64,000 bases of DNA from positions 18,576,975 through 18,640,974 of the forward strand of contig NC_087077.1 in NCBI RefSeq assembly GCF_026151205.1, in the 5' to 3' direction. The number at the start of each line of letters is the position of its first letter. Position 1 is the stretch's first letter. The notes under the pieces were generated by a model, which worked only from the letters and a program-made list of their open reading frames with translations, searched no databases and was not told the DNA's origin. Below, in pieces: positions 21,992-35,200 of the stretch. Source of the stretch: Bolinopsis microptera (taxonomy: Eukaryota > Ctenophora > Tentaculata > Lobata > Bolinopsidae). The translations under genes and the position numbers were made by a program.

Positions 21992-23767
21992 GCCTTCAGG
22001 CTCAAAGGCTTTGTTGTGATTATCTTCTCTTCTCTTTTAGTTCTAGCCAGCTCAGTATTGCTTCAAGATCAGATCATCAGGTGTTTAAAATTCTACCTTT
22101 GGATGAGTTAACTGTCAATTTGGACTGATGATGACTTTTTATGATATCATTACTGATCTCAATCCATAGGCCATTCACATATTATTACGTAAGCAAGATG
22201 TTGCCATTTTAAAACCCTCTTCACCCTCTGCAAGTTTAAACATGGCTATTGCATGGAAATATTACATTAGCGGTCACCTGGTCACCATTTCAGCCAATTT
22301 CTAAACCCTCTCCCCCTAAGATAGTGACGTAAGATGTGAACCCGCCCTAAATATAAATGTGGGTACGAGGTCGAGAATTAACTTTTGCAATTTCCTATAC
22401 TACCAGATCTTTTAAAATTAAAGTTATCAGCTTACGTGTCAACAATAAACAAAACTACTGCGGACACGATTGATATATTGCTATGGTAACTACTGTGGAC
22501 ACTATATTGATATATTGCTATGGCACGATCAACGAATGGTGTTGTAAATGGTTAAAATGGTAAGGGGCATGGGCTATCATGGTCAACCAAGAATAAATCC
22601 ATTTAGCACTAGTACCCTATTTATTGAAGCTTTGAACAGCATTTTACTGTTCGATCAATCACACTTTAATAGCAGCAAAACACTGGAATGATTATAATTC
22701 AAAAAAACTATTTTCTTAAACTAAACGCCATATAAAGTGGTTTAATAATTAGGCATTCTAAAGCTTATTTGTGCTGGCGTACGACAACCAAACCAATCTA
22801 AACAAATCAGAATTACAATTCACAGCTCAATGAAAAGCTGGAATTATGACTCAAACACCTGATGCACATATTATTAAGTGTAGTACAACTACAGTACACA
22901 ATAAGTGTGTGATTATATTATTATCAGGTAATATACGCGACATTTAGGAAACTCGATCCTCCGATATGTGATGATGAGCAATTTTACACAAAGTCACACA
23001 AGTCACATCCAACTCGGTACCAATTGTTCAGGTCTGAGATCAAACAGTGGAGTGTACAGATAAAATGATAGTCCAGGGGCCAGCAATTAAAGTTTACTCA
23101 CGTACACTTTCTCATGATGACATACTATGTACAATGTATAATGTTCAATGTACATTCTACATTCTACATTCTACATTTTACTGACAATTTACACACGATC
23201 ATGTCCGATGAAGCATCACTGTTGTACCCTGTCTAATGTCTATATGCATCAACATACATGCTTGTTCTTTCAGATCATGTGGAGAACTTTATGTGAAAAA
23301 CGATAAACCGAAACTGGACAAAAATGAAGAATATTTTATCACATGGAACTTATACACGAGTTATACACAAGTTATACACAAACTAAATGCTCCTTCTTAC
23401 GGTCCCATTCAGTAATTTATATAAGTTTTGATCATCAGCCTTCTTATCTGGGCATAACTGGCGAACTGAAAATCACAACAAATAATGATATGATCAGATA
23501 CGGTGATTGGAAGTGAACGGTGTTACATCTGACATTTCACCACACGACGTTAAATGAAACAGTGTATGAAACATCTGATACTCTGAAGTTCCACCCCTCA
23601 ATTGTAATATAATAGCTTCAAACGTAACTTTACACCCATACTTTGGTTTTTACCATAAACCTAACTGTCTTCATAACACTAACACCAGCTGATTATCTCT
23701 AATAATTAATCGTGGAGTTAAAATGCGGAAATGTTCATATTCCTGTTGGACGTGACCGCGCTAGGTT
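21992..23767. other. 5' flank of Ost-alpha gene A
   Basis: No supported exon. A block of about 23 bp (GATATATTGCTATGG with flanks) is duplicated at about 22469 and 22508. At about 23140-23180 there are short repeats of TACATTC. The gene A promoter must lie in this region, but no TATA box or initiator could be assigned with confidence. Confidence 0.5.
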
Positions 23768-24769
23768 ACTAACGTGACGTACTAACGTGACGTACTAACG
23801 TGACGTACTAATGTGACGTACTAACGTGACGTACTAACGTGACGCACTAACGTGACGCACTAACGTGACGAGCTAACGTGACGAGCTAACGTGACGTACT
23901 AACGTGACGTACTAACGTGACGCACTAACGTGACGCACTAACGTGACGCACTAACGTGACGAGCTAACGTGACGAGCTAACGTGACGAGCTAACGTGACG
24001 AGCTAACGTGACGAGCTAACGTGACGAGCTAACGTGACGTACTAACGTGACGTACTAACGTGACGAGCTAACGTGACGTACTAACGTGACGTGCTAACGT
24101 GACGCACTAACGTGACGAGCTAACGTGACGTACTAACGTGACGTACTAACGTGACGTGCTAACGTGACGCACTAACGTGACGAGCTAACGTGACGCACTA
24201 ACGTGACGTACTAACGTGACGTACTAACGTGACGTACTAACGTGACGTACTAACGTGACGTACTAACGTGACGTACTAACGTGACGTACTAACGTGACGT
24301 ACTAACGTGACGTACTAACGTGACGTACTAACGTGACGTACTAACGTGACGTACTAACGTGACGTACTAACGTGACGTACTAACGTGACGTACTAACGTG
24401 ACGTACTAACGTGACGTACTAACGTGACGTACTAACGTGACGTACTAACGTGACGTACTAACGTGACGTACTAACGTGACGTACTAACGTGACGTGCTAA
24501 CGTGACGTACTAACGTGACGTGCTAACGTGACGTACTAACGTGACGTGCTAACGTGACGTACTAACGTGACGTACTAACGTGACGTGCTAACGTGACGTA
24601 CTAACGTGACGTACTAACGTGACGTACTAACGTGACGCACTAACGTGACGTACTAACGTGACGCACTAACGTGACGTACTAACGTGACGCACTAACGTGA
24701 CGTACTAACGTGACGTACTAACGTGAAGCACTAACGTGACGTACTAACGTGACGTACTAACGTGACGAG
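23768..24769. repeat. 1.0-kb minisatellite, 13-bp unit CTAACGTGACGTA
   Basis: About 77 units of CTAACGTGACGTA in near-perfect register. The variable position is the dinucleotide before CTAAC: TA in most units, with CA, AG and TG variants clustered in runs, which suggests spread by unequal exchange. Each unit contains ACGTGACG, with a core that overlaps CRE and E-box half-sites. It lies about 1.8 kb upstream of the Ost-alpha gene A start. Confidence 0.95.
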
Positions 24770-27700
24770 CGGTAATGCCGTTTAAATACAGACCCGGTAC
24801 AAACAACAAACAAAGTCAGGAGCTACTGTTACTCTGTAGTCTGCAGCTAACAACAACACACTAATACACGCACTATATTAGGAACTAGATCGTAAGGAAG
24901 TACATTATAATATAGGAATATTACACTGTAGAGTGTAGACACGTCACTAGTCTGACGAGGTGAACAGTTAACAGATGATCCTCCTGATCCGGTTACATTT
25001 GCACCTTGGTCGCGCTTCATCACCATCTACCATCTACCTCATCTACCTCATCTACCTCATCTACCTCATCGGCTGAACTTCATACTGTTGTAACGTGCAC
25101 GGAAATAGCCTAAACGTGCATTACTGTATATTTTAAACGGGCATAAGTTTAACCATGCAGAATTATAACCGCGCATAGTGTGACCCGGGTGAGGAGTAGT
25201 TTGTAACCGATAAAGTATGCACAATGACAACACAATGAAACGTTATGTGAACATCCGTCTTGGAATAAAATTGCTCTTTTTTCATCGCTGACTGCTCACT
25301 GCTCAGGATGCATAGGTACATCATGAAGCACACGATGATTATTAAATTTTGTACAGTTATATGCCGATTAACCGCGGAGTTAGGGAGAAAGGAAAAAGGC
25401 GCGGTAAATCGGGGTTTGCGGTAAAACGGGGTTTTGATTGTTTACATTATATTATTATTTATGTTAAGCCCTATTTGTGGAAAGGAATGGCTGCGGTAAA
25501 TCAGGGCTTGTGGTTAATCGGCGTGCAGTAAATCAGGGTTTTACTGTACAATCTTTTTCATGACTCTTTGGAAGTTTGGAGTCGCTTATTTTACAAGAAA
25601 ATAAAAAGAGTCAATGAGCGACATAAAATCGGATATGAAGTCCTGCAGTACCTACTAGTACTAGCAGAATATGTGAAATGTAATTGCAGGGTGGGTGTTA
25701 ATGTTGTGTTTTCGCTTGGGATTTGGAAGCAGTTTTGAGGCATAGGTTATACTTATAAATAATGAATAGTGAACCTAAGATGGGAGCGATTAGAGCCTCC
25801 AAATTGGCGCAAAATGAATGCAAATCACAACTTCCATACATGAATTTCATCTAATATAGACCTTGCATAATGCTTGAGAAAGCACAGGCTGGGAAAGTCG
25901 GAGCTTACAATTTGAGTCATGATAGGAAAAATAGGCGGTTCAAAATGTGTTCTTAGTAAATGTGTCGCTCAAGCATGCTTGATCGATAACCTTGAAAATC
26001 TGCCTTCGAAGTTAGATATCAACAAAAACATGTACTTATAAATTACAAATGAACAAAACAGAGGGCCCAAAGTGTCAGCCCAGTAAAGTGGAAATTGTAG
26101 ATTCTTCCGGGATTCTAGCCAGGTGAGATCTAGGGTAGAGCGGTAGACATTTCCCCGAATTTTCAAATATTTCGGGGGACAATGATACTGCAGGAATACG
26201 CAGGTCTAGATCTGACATCTATACTTTCGAGTTCTGGTCGGCGTGACAGAGAGAGAGAGTGACTATGTATTTTGTGAATACTTTTGAGACTTCGATCTCC
26301 ATGATAGTCGCATTGCAATCTTTAGTAGATTGATTTGAGCCGGATGATTTGCTTACACTTGAGGTTGAATGATTTGTCACTTAGACAGTTTCAGTCCGAC
26401 TTGTCTGGAACTTCAATATAGGCCTAGCAAGTTCCAGCTTAAACGTCGTAGTTTGATATGAAGAAGATGCAGAAAAGCTCAGTTCGTCTGTTTTCTGACA
26501 ACTAGCAGGTAAAATTCCGTGTTTTATTTTGTAATAACATCCCCATTCTTAGTGTTTTAGTTTAGGTATAAATAGGTTGGGAGCAAGCTTACGATAGTAA
26601 AGATTGAAAGCTTTTATAATAGTATGTCTAGAATGAAGATGGGGATATATAAGACAAGAGAAACGCCATCTAAGGATGCAAGGAGAGTTAGGAATCTTTG
26701 TACTACATTAAATCAATTCCTTCTCTAATGTCCTGAAAAAATATAATGTATATTCAACGGAGGGGGACTGGAACGAATTTTTATTACTAATAATCCTATA
26801 GACTTGTTATTTAACGAATAAAAATCATATATATGACACACAAATTATCTGTTCCGTGATTCTACATAAGGTATTCTAGAAAATTATGGATTTTTGTTGA
26901 TCGTATATATTGAGGTACTGGAGAAGTGTATCGGACTGTGTACCGGGTAGATCGGTATGTGATCCCATTCCAATGAAACGGCATCACGTTTATGATAATC
27001 TGTTTTAGGCTATCTATTTTCATCTGCTTGACGCTGTTGCTCATAAGACGTGAAACTACGAAATAAAACCTCTTATTGAAATCGATCTGATGTCTTTAGG
27101 ACGGGTCTTACGGACGATCTTACGGACGGGTCTTTTACAGGCCAATTTACCGTAATATATTTAATACTTTGCAAGTCAGCAAGTCTCTATCTATTAGCGC
27201 CATGAAATCTTCAAGTTAACGATTTTACATATAACTCCAACTACCCTGACACAAAGTCGAACTAAACATCACAAAGGACGGGCAGCTCAACTTGAAACTT
27301 GACCCAGCCAGAAGCTGCCTAGAACCTGATCCCACTAAATTTCCCGTAAAACTTATTTCACCTGCAGGAAGCTGTGAAGGGCCTTTACAGGGATGACTGT
27401 GGGAGGAGGAGGCGGTGTACCTGTGATCTTTGTGCAGGATTGCTTGAAGGAGGGAGGAAGCACGTGTAAACAGCTTTGTGATATGGATCAGCGAAGCTAT
27501 TGTTCTATTCCGACCAGGCGCCAATTCAGCAGAGCTAGCCTACTATAAGTACGAGACCGGACTTTTAGGTTTGTCACTTTTAACCATTACTTAATTTGTA
27601 AGTAAGTAAGATAGTGATGCCTTTGATTAAATTCCATTGATTTCCTTTTTCATGTGGACCCCCGATCTGCCCCTATTCTAAGATTACCACAATTTCATTT

Positions 27701-30700
27701 CCATCATACCTATGTGGTCTGACACCGAAAAAATATATACTAAAAGTTGAGACAGCTACATACAAATTTTTTAATAATTTTTGCCTAACATGTAAACCAG
27801 AAGATTTGGGATATTTAGTCATGGTTACTTACTTTTTAATTTCGGGAGATCCTCGCCACGAAAATGAAGTCATGGTTAGAAGTCATTGAATAGCAATAGC
27901 AACGTATCCTTAGCCTGTCAATTAGTTTTAGGTTTCGTCTTTTTTCTTGGTGAACCTGTCATCAGCAGGAGTTAGCGTGTTTACCCAGAGATGGTATTAT
28001 ATTATTTCATTTCTTGCTCCACGGAATTAGGCGATTTAAAGTACGGTACAATGGTCAGGAGATATATAAGCGAGGAGCATGTGGCAAAGGTCAAAGGTTG
28101 ACAGTTTCTCAGAGTAGACTCCCGTTTTAATTTACAACGCTTAATCATTAGTCCTAATTATGTTTTAAAACTTTTTTTTAGTACACTTTTATATCGGGTG
28201 TTTACGACATATCTCCTCTGATTTAAGAAAACCAAATTTTCCAGTGTCATGATTTTATGGCCTGGGAATTTGACTTCACGTTTATATGGGGCAGTAATCA
28301 CTCTGGTTCGAGTTAAACCCTGTTAAACATGATACCTCGCCTCAGAGTCTGATACATAATTGAAATTTGTCCAAGCTCTGCGTTGTTTATCGGACGCTAA
28401 ACATTTTCGCAGTATACTCAATTGCTTTTCGCAGCTGTTGCAAATCAGCTGTTAAAACATATTCGGAGAATTCCCTTGTGGGGGTCTCGCTCTACCGGTT
28501 ATGCGTTATCAGGTTAACATTCTTAATCCTGATAAACTTGTGCTATCACCATGATTAATTATGCTTATTAATAACGTTATAATAGAATATTTTATGCTGT
28601 ATTTTGGTATATTTTTTGATATGTGGTATTTTGGTTTTAAACGCGGCCACTCCCACGTGCTGTTCCGTCTAGAAGTTTAGATTTCATTCCATGTTTCCAG
28701 AACGAGATAACTAGATGCGGGTCTTTATTCAACTTGGTGGAGCGTGAAATGACTTTTAACATTCATTAACTTAAATTCTCGGGAATGTAATAAAAAACCT
28801 TCCTGCTATGCTAATTAAACTTAGTTATTTATAATGCGCCCTCCCCCTCTCTTACGTCAATTGCAAGGATCCCTCGTAAGGAGGGAAATTCCGTGCTCCC
28901 CGTGTCACCAGAAGTGATCAAACTTTTGTGTTTTACGTTCTGTCACCGGTCTTAATTTAGCTTGTTAGCTCGGCTATTCCTGTCTCTAGATTAAGTGATT
29001 ACATCATTAACTCCAGGCTCTTGCCGCTGCCTGATCTCGTCGCTATTTTTGTATTGCTAAAGTTTCCGGATATGCTTCAAAAAGTTGACAAATGACCGGT
29101 TTTAGCTGACGTGAGGGATTGGAGAGATTGGGCGGCAGCGGGCCCCGTATCAACATTCAACAAATGCCCCGAAATATCCGTCATGATTGAAGAGCATGCA
29201 CCCCTAACACTATCACGTGACTCTGTAATCTCTGTACCGGATTTACGGAGTATTTATAGCTTTCTTTGTGAGGCCCACTCCATTGAAGTGCTGGTAGGCC
29301 GTTTGTTGTGGTTAGCAGATCATGTTTAGTGTCACTCCCCGTACGATACTCTATTTACCGTTACTATAGTTGCTACACTGTCAGCACAGGGATGCCAAAT
29401 TCCGAACTCCTAGATTTTTTGATTTCTTTGATGAACCATGCGGGCAACCTTTGACCTTTTGTTCTTCATGCCGATTATGTTTAAATACAAAAATGCTTGT
29501 TCGCTTTTTCAGAATATGTTATTCCCATTTTAGGATTGGGGACACGGTGAAGTCTATTTTTGTCCGCTCTTCTCCTCGCTGGTTGGCCCTTTTAACCTGA
29601 CGGTTATTGAGGACTTCGAACATTCGAGGACTCCGAACACTCAAGTTCTCTTGGTTCATCTTAATTAATTTCACATTGAAAACAACCGGCCAGGATAATA
29701 AGCCACCATACGGCCATAATACGGCCACCATACGTCCACCAAACAGCCTTAGCAGTCCAAACAATTTCTAAGCAAAATTGATGCTTTAAAATTTATTGAC
29801 GCGTTAGTTTTTGTTATAGTTAAATAGTTAACTCATATTATAATCCACAAGGGTAAAGTAATTTCGTAGGTTTTGTATCGCAGCATCTTTTAGAGCCCTT
29901 TTAGTGCAAGGTTACATTCATTTAGATTTTAGTTGCACTTATCTTTACATTTTACAGCACTACGTGTATAAGTAGGCGGAATTGTTGTTATGGTTTTAAA
30001 CTACAACAACAAAGCAAGTTAACGATGACGCAGGTCGGATCGTTAACACTAACTGTCATAATCGCATTTTAAGGAGACTTTGTTTCAATTGTACTCGTCC
30101 AGTTGACAAATAGTATATCAATTCTGAGAAAAATTTGTTTTGCTTCCAGATTGGTTTTAAAATTTAAAATTCCTATTTATTTTTTTTGAAAATTCGATTG
30201 ATTACTGAGAATCACGCGTTACATGAGAATCAAGCGTTACATTTCAGCCATGCAAAATTAGGTTGATATTTTTTGTATATAAAACTAACGGAAAAAATTC
30301 CATCGCAATATAATTATAACTTGCATAGGTACTGTTTGGCCGGATGACAACTAACTAAACTAGAAAAATAATCTTGATTATAAAATAATTAATTCGGCTG
30401 AACCAACACATAGTAGGAGCCACATTAACGTTACAAAAGTTGTATTAAATCTGATCACACTTTTAGTCGATTTGGCGGCAATTTCTTGTTTTTACAACAG
30501 TATACATTGCAATGTACACTTTCACGGAAATAAGATCGATTTTTTGACAATTTCCCGGTTTATTGATAGAACCATTTCTTGCAAAATATCATTATTGATC
30601 TCATAATATACTTTATATACATTTGTCATTGCTTCCCTTATCATAACGGGGGCGTTTGTCACGTTTTTTAGAATTGTCCATGAATTTTCCACGTCCGCAG

Positions 30701-30944
30701 AATTACTTAGAATTGAATAGAATTAACCAAAATAAATTAAATTTTCACTATCGGTAAGGATTGAGCCAGCTTATTTTCTTTGTTTATCTTAGCTTTAAAT
30801 GTTGTTTCATTATTTAAGGATTCATTAAGCCTTGGAAATTAGTCCTACCTGAAAGAATTCCCAACGTTAAGTCCTCTAATAAATTAATAATATTTAAATT
30901 TGTTTAAACAACTTTTGTAAAATACGATTTCCTAAAATATGAAA
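24770..30944. other. Gene-free stretch with one small transposon
   Basis: Apart from the element at 25352-25549, I find no exon chain, RNA gene or array. Open frames at 27225-27524 (minus), 28367-28558, 29111-29329 and 29370-29600 lack recognisable motifs and in-phase neighbours. Short repeats include CATCTAC-type units at about 25023-25070 and GGACGGGTCTTACGGACG at about 27100. Exons of a gene with very short coding pieces could have been missed. Confidence 0.45.
25352..25549. mobile_element. pogo/Tigger-like MITE, 198 bp
   Basis: It starts TACAGTTATATGCCGATTAA and ends GGGTTTTACTGTA. The internal TGCCGATTAACCGCGG and GGTTAATCGGCGTGCA are partly inverted. The TA-CAGT...ACTG-TA frame matches pogo/Tigger ends and the element at 9265. 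There is no transposase frame. Confidence 0.65.
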
Positions 30945-31753
30945 TACCTTACTCGGGATTATTATGACCGGGATAAAGTGGTGGGTTTAGGGTAATTTCG
31001 CCATATTTTTCCCGAACCACATTTTCACCGGTCGTTAATAAACCCGCCTACTCAGCTTTTAGGGTTCCCAAGGGGTATGGGTGCTCATATTTTAATCGTT
31101 GTCTTATATTCACTAAAGAAGACTATTGGGACACTTGTTGTAGGTTTTTCGACTTCATTTGGCTAAAATTGCAAAAATTTCACCTTTTTGCCCAATTCTT
31201 GTCATATATCCTTATTGTAAAATTTGATTTAAATAGGCCAATTTTTAATTTCTTAGGTATTGACTATCTCTACATAATGAAATAGGACTCAAAGTAAAAG
31301 TAACAGTTAAATTAAAACTTGAATTAATTAAAACTGATGAAAGGGATGATCCAGATGAAGATAACGAAAATGATTACAACTTATTGGAAGACTAAACAGC
31401 TCTCCCTTTATCTTAATTAATATCGATCTGGTTGTTACGCTTCAAATGTTAAAAATTATTTTCCATCTAGTTTGATTAACCACGAGTCATTATTTCTGTC
31501 TACTTTCAACAATTATTGATAATTCGACTTGTTTCACAAGTTTTAGCAATGCGAAAATTTCTAAACTTGCTTATCTCTAATAAGAAAATTTACATCTGAG
31601 ACAAAATTTTTGAATCTAAAATTGAAAGGTTGGACACCGGTAAAATGGCGACCGGGAAAATGTGGTGGGTTTTGAGCAATTTCACCATATTTTTCCCGAA
31701 CCATATTTTAACCGGTCGTTAATAAACCCGTCGTAATAATCCCGAGTAAGGTA
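30945..31753. mobile_element. 809-bp DNA transposon relic with TA-flanked inverted ends
   Basis: The ends TACCTTACTCGGGATTATTA and TAATAATCCCGAGTAAGGTA are inverted and flanked by TA. Inside each end, a block of about 70 bp (GGGTTT, CGCCATATTTTTCCCGAACC, ACCGGTCGTTAATAAACCCG) is repeated in direct orientation at about 30979-31048 and 31652-31731. No transposase frame is present. The 31682-31951 minus frame overlaps the right end and looks incidental. Confidence 0.75.
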
Positions 31754-32242
31754 TACGGGACCTATCGGCCGTACGCGATTATTTGGCCTTACGCGATTAT
31801 TTAAGCTAATTATGTCGAAGTGTTCATTGAAACGCTCATAACATGCGGATTCACGTACCTCTTTGACCAGTCTTTGTTTTTCTGCAACATCTACTCGAGG
31901 TTCACCAATCCAAATTGTTGCCGACCCAATTTGTACTGTACTTTGTACCACCTAAAGTACAGTCGCCCAAATTGAATAAGGCAAGATTAGGACTGATGAC
32001 AGTCAGCTCCCTATATTACAATTTGTTTTAGTCCTGTTTTTTTCTATTGTATGTACGCATATCTGACATGCCCGGTCCACTAGGTACCAGCGGATGAAAC
32101 AGTGATTTGTTACCAACTACCAGAGTTTCCTTTGTATCAAAGAGGAGCAAAGACATTGTTAAAAGATCAGTGAGAGAGAGAGACCAGTACTTTGCGGATA
32201 TCATATCATCTTCAGCGCATAACCTGTTATCCCAGAAGCAGC
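31754..32242. other. Upstream flank of the 223-aa secreted-protein gene
   Basis: It contains GAGAGAGAGAGACC at about 32171-32184 shortly before the first ATG. No TATA box could be assigned. The promoter of the plus-strand gene starting at 32243 should lie here. Confidence 0.4.
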
Positions 32243-35200
32243 ATGGCTTACATGTGCTCTCAGCTTATCTTTATCATCTACTGTAAGTTTACAATAATGA
32301 GTCATATTTTATTTTTTGATTATGTTTTACCTTTTATCTATGCAACTGCCCACGAAAAGACGACTGTCTGTCTGTCTAGACTCTACTCTCTAAAGTTGAT
32401 TTAAACTCTTACAAACATTACTGATTGTTTAGTCCTGGCTATTACCAATAGTGCACAGGGGCAGAGAAGAGTTGCGCCCTACCATTTATCAAACATATTC
32501 ACCCGTAGAAAGTATCTACATCTAATAATACTATTAGTTTCCACAGAACTTGTTCTCACGAAATCTACGTACTTGTACATAAGAATTTTACGAAACATAA
32601 AACAAGTCACTCTTGTTTGAATAGTGGCATGGCCGGATGCTTATAACAACAATTATACTTTCTACGGGTGAATATGTTTGGTAAATGGTAGGGCACAACT
32701 CTTCTCTGCCCGAGTGCACTATTGCTTAACATGTTCGGCATCCTCGAATCTCGTGTTCTTAGCTAACACCTGTTGAAATTTGGATGAGGTACCGGATGTG
32801 ATAACAGTTGGGCTAACGGTTGAAAACTTGTAGCAATACTTTTCATTCTGTATAAATCTCCCATGAATCAGTGTAACTTTTTTTGGGGTGTTCTCATCCT
32901 GTCAGCTCGAGCAGATCTTCCTGTCACTAATGGTGATTTAGTTTTCAACTTAGAATAATTTTTACTTTGTTTGTACTTTTTAAACATACGTTGACCTAAG
33001 ACTTCAGATTAAAGCTGGTGCCTGGCCATACATTTTATTTTATTTTTCTCTTCGGTTTCGACTGTGTGGAAAAAGTAACCTACACCATCCTCATAAAGGA
33101 TATGCTCAATAGAGACAGAGATATGCTCAATAGACCTTCAATAAGAATTGATTATCCTAATCACTGCAATAAAGCCGCTTTAAGAATGCCAATAGACCTT
33201 CAATAAGAATTAAATATCGTCAAACTTTTCTCTGAAGTCGGAGACCAATTTCTCTCAGAGAGCCCCTAATTATGTCAATAAATGAAACCAGGTCATAGTA
33301 TTAGTCATCTTAATCAGATAGATCGCATCAGGAAATCATTCATAGTTAATAGACATAGATAAAGTCATGGTCGGTATCTTTTCAGCTATTATAAGATTAT
33401 AATAGTTTAAAAGACCCCGACATAGATATATACCTTCTATGGAAGGTCCACTCGCCTTTTATTTGTAAATTCTGGTCCTTTTACGACTGGTAGTAAGGCG
33501 GTAACGGAAAAAATTGGACTAAGCTAATCCTAGAGACATCACACCATGCCACAACAATGGCTTTATATTCAGCTCTCCGTACTGTAGTTTCTATTCAGGC
33601 GGAGCTGTTCACTGCAATAAAGCCGCTTTAAGAATGCCAACGGTACTTAAAAATTCTGGCCACGATGAAAATTACTGCCAAAACTTTACCTACTGTGGAG
33701 CTATAGAAACGTTTTTTCTGTAGCAGTTAGAAGTTACGGGAAGCTTGGGAGGAGTTTAATTTTTCAAATAGAAATCAATTTTTCGCCCGATTATACCTAG
33801 GAAACTGGTGTGGAGCTCCGGTGCGTTTAATTTGCATTAACTCTGCCATTTATTGACCCTGTTTTACTCCTCAGTGTGGCAAGCAGTTTCGACCAGGGGT
33901 GAGGTCCTTGATTTGGGAACAGACTTCGTGTACTTCCTGCGAAATAGCGACATAAAGTCAACCTTAGCGATACGGCAGGAAACTCTTCGACATCATGGTA
34001 AATATCTCTTTTAATAATTTCTGAGTCATCGTTTTCATCTGCTATTTAATCTATCGCCTCCAACGATGCTTCAATTTCTATTTTCCGTAAATACTCCTAA
34101 TATTCTTTAAATTTTAGCAATAAACTCACCCAGGATTTCTGACGAAAATGTTTCAAAGACCGACACAGTATAAAGATCTCAGTAATATGCGAGGTGGACT
34201 CAACATTCCCGAACATGTTAAGAGGTAAGCTACTTTTTACCCTTTTCATACCTACCCCTCCCCTCTATTCATGGAATGATTTTCTGCAAATAACTCCTCG
34301 TCCGGCTTATTTTTTTCCGGTTTAATTTAAGAACAAGTGTGGTTTAAATTGCGTGAAAATATTCCGCGATCGTGAAAGGTATTGATTTTTATTGAACCGC
34401 ATTCTTTAGGACCCCGACCATGTCTTGCACTCCTCCTGTCTCTAAGAAGGAAATGCTCTGTTGATTTAATAAAATTTCTTTAAACGTCACGTGTCAGTTG
34501 GACTTGGACATCTAAGTGCGACAAAATGTTGCAAATAGCGCGTTCCTACGTACGTGACAAAGACAATGGTGCGGGTGGTAAAACTTTGCGAATTTGGCGG
34601 CAAACGTATGGCACGTTTTCCTGAATCACAGTTTAGTTCAATGAATATTCAGCTACATATTGTTAGATCATAATTGTGTAAGGAGTCTGTTGATCAATAA
34701 GGACATTAGAACAAAAACGTGACAAAGAAACGTAAATAAAAATTTACAGCGATCACATTACGCAACTGTGCCAAAATTCAAAGCCGCCCGATACATTGTA
34801 TTACCAAAATATCCGAAGTTAGGGAGAACTAGCACTTCCAGGCTCCCAATGGCACATGTTCTTCCATACCCAATATTGTACAAAATTGTACAGGTAGTTC
34901 TAAACTGTGCGCAAAACGATTGATTGTACGACTAGTACGTTATTGTAATTCCACAATCCACACCCACCGCACTTATATTATTACGTTGCCTTTGAACTTT
35001 TGTAAAGTGAAGTATAGATTTTTCTAATTTGAAATTTTCCACCAAACCCATCCAACGTTTCTGATCACTTTTACTAAATCGTGATTAGTTTATCGTAACT
35101 GCTGCTAAACAAATTTCGGAATCTTTTAGTTTTACAGGGTGCATGAGATTGAATCAAGAGGAATTAGCGACTTTTACTGACAAATTTCGATGTCTTAATC

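Noticed and set aside
23768-24769. CRISPR array
   Set aside because: The repeats are contiguous 13-mers without spacers, and the surrounding genes are metazoan; it is a minisatellite.
27225-27524. 99-aa minus-strand open frame, and a weakly protein-like plus-strand reading
   Set aside because: Neither strand shows a recognised domain. A decayed retroelement is possible but cannot be supported from the sequence alone.
29111-29329. Possible 72-aa gene
   Set aside because: No family motif, no in-phase partner exon and no supporting repeats or signals; it could be chance.
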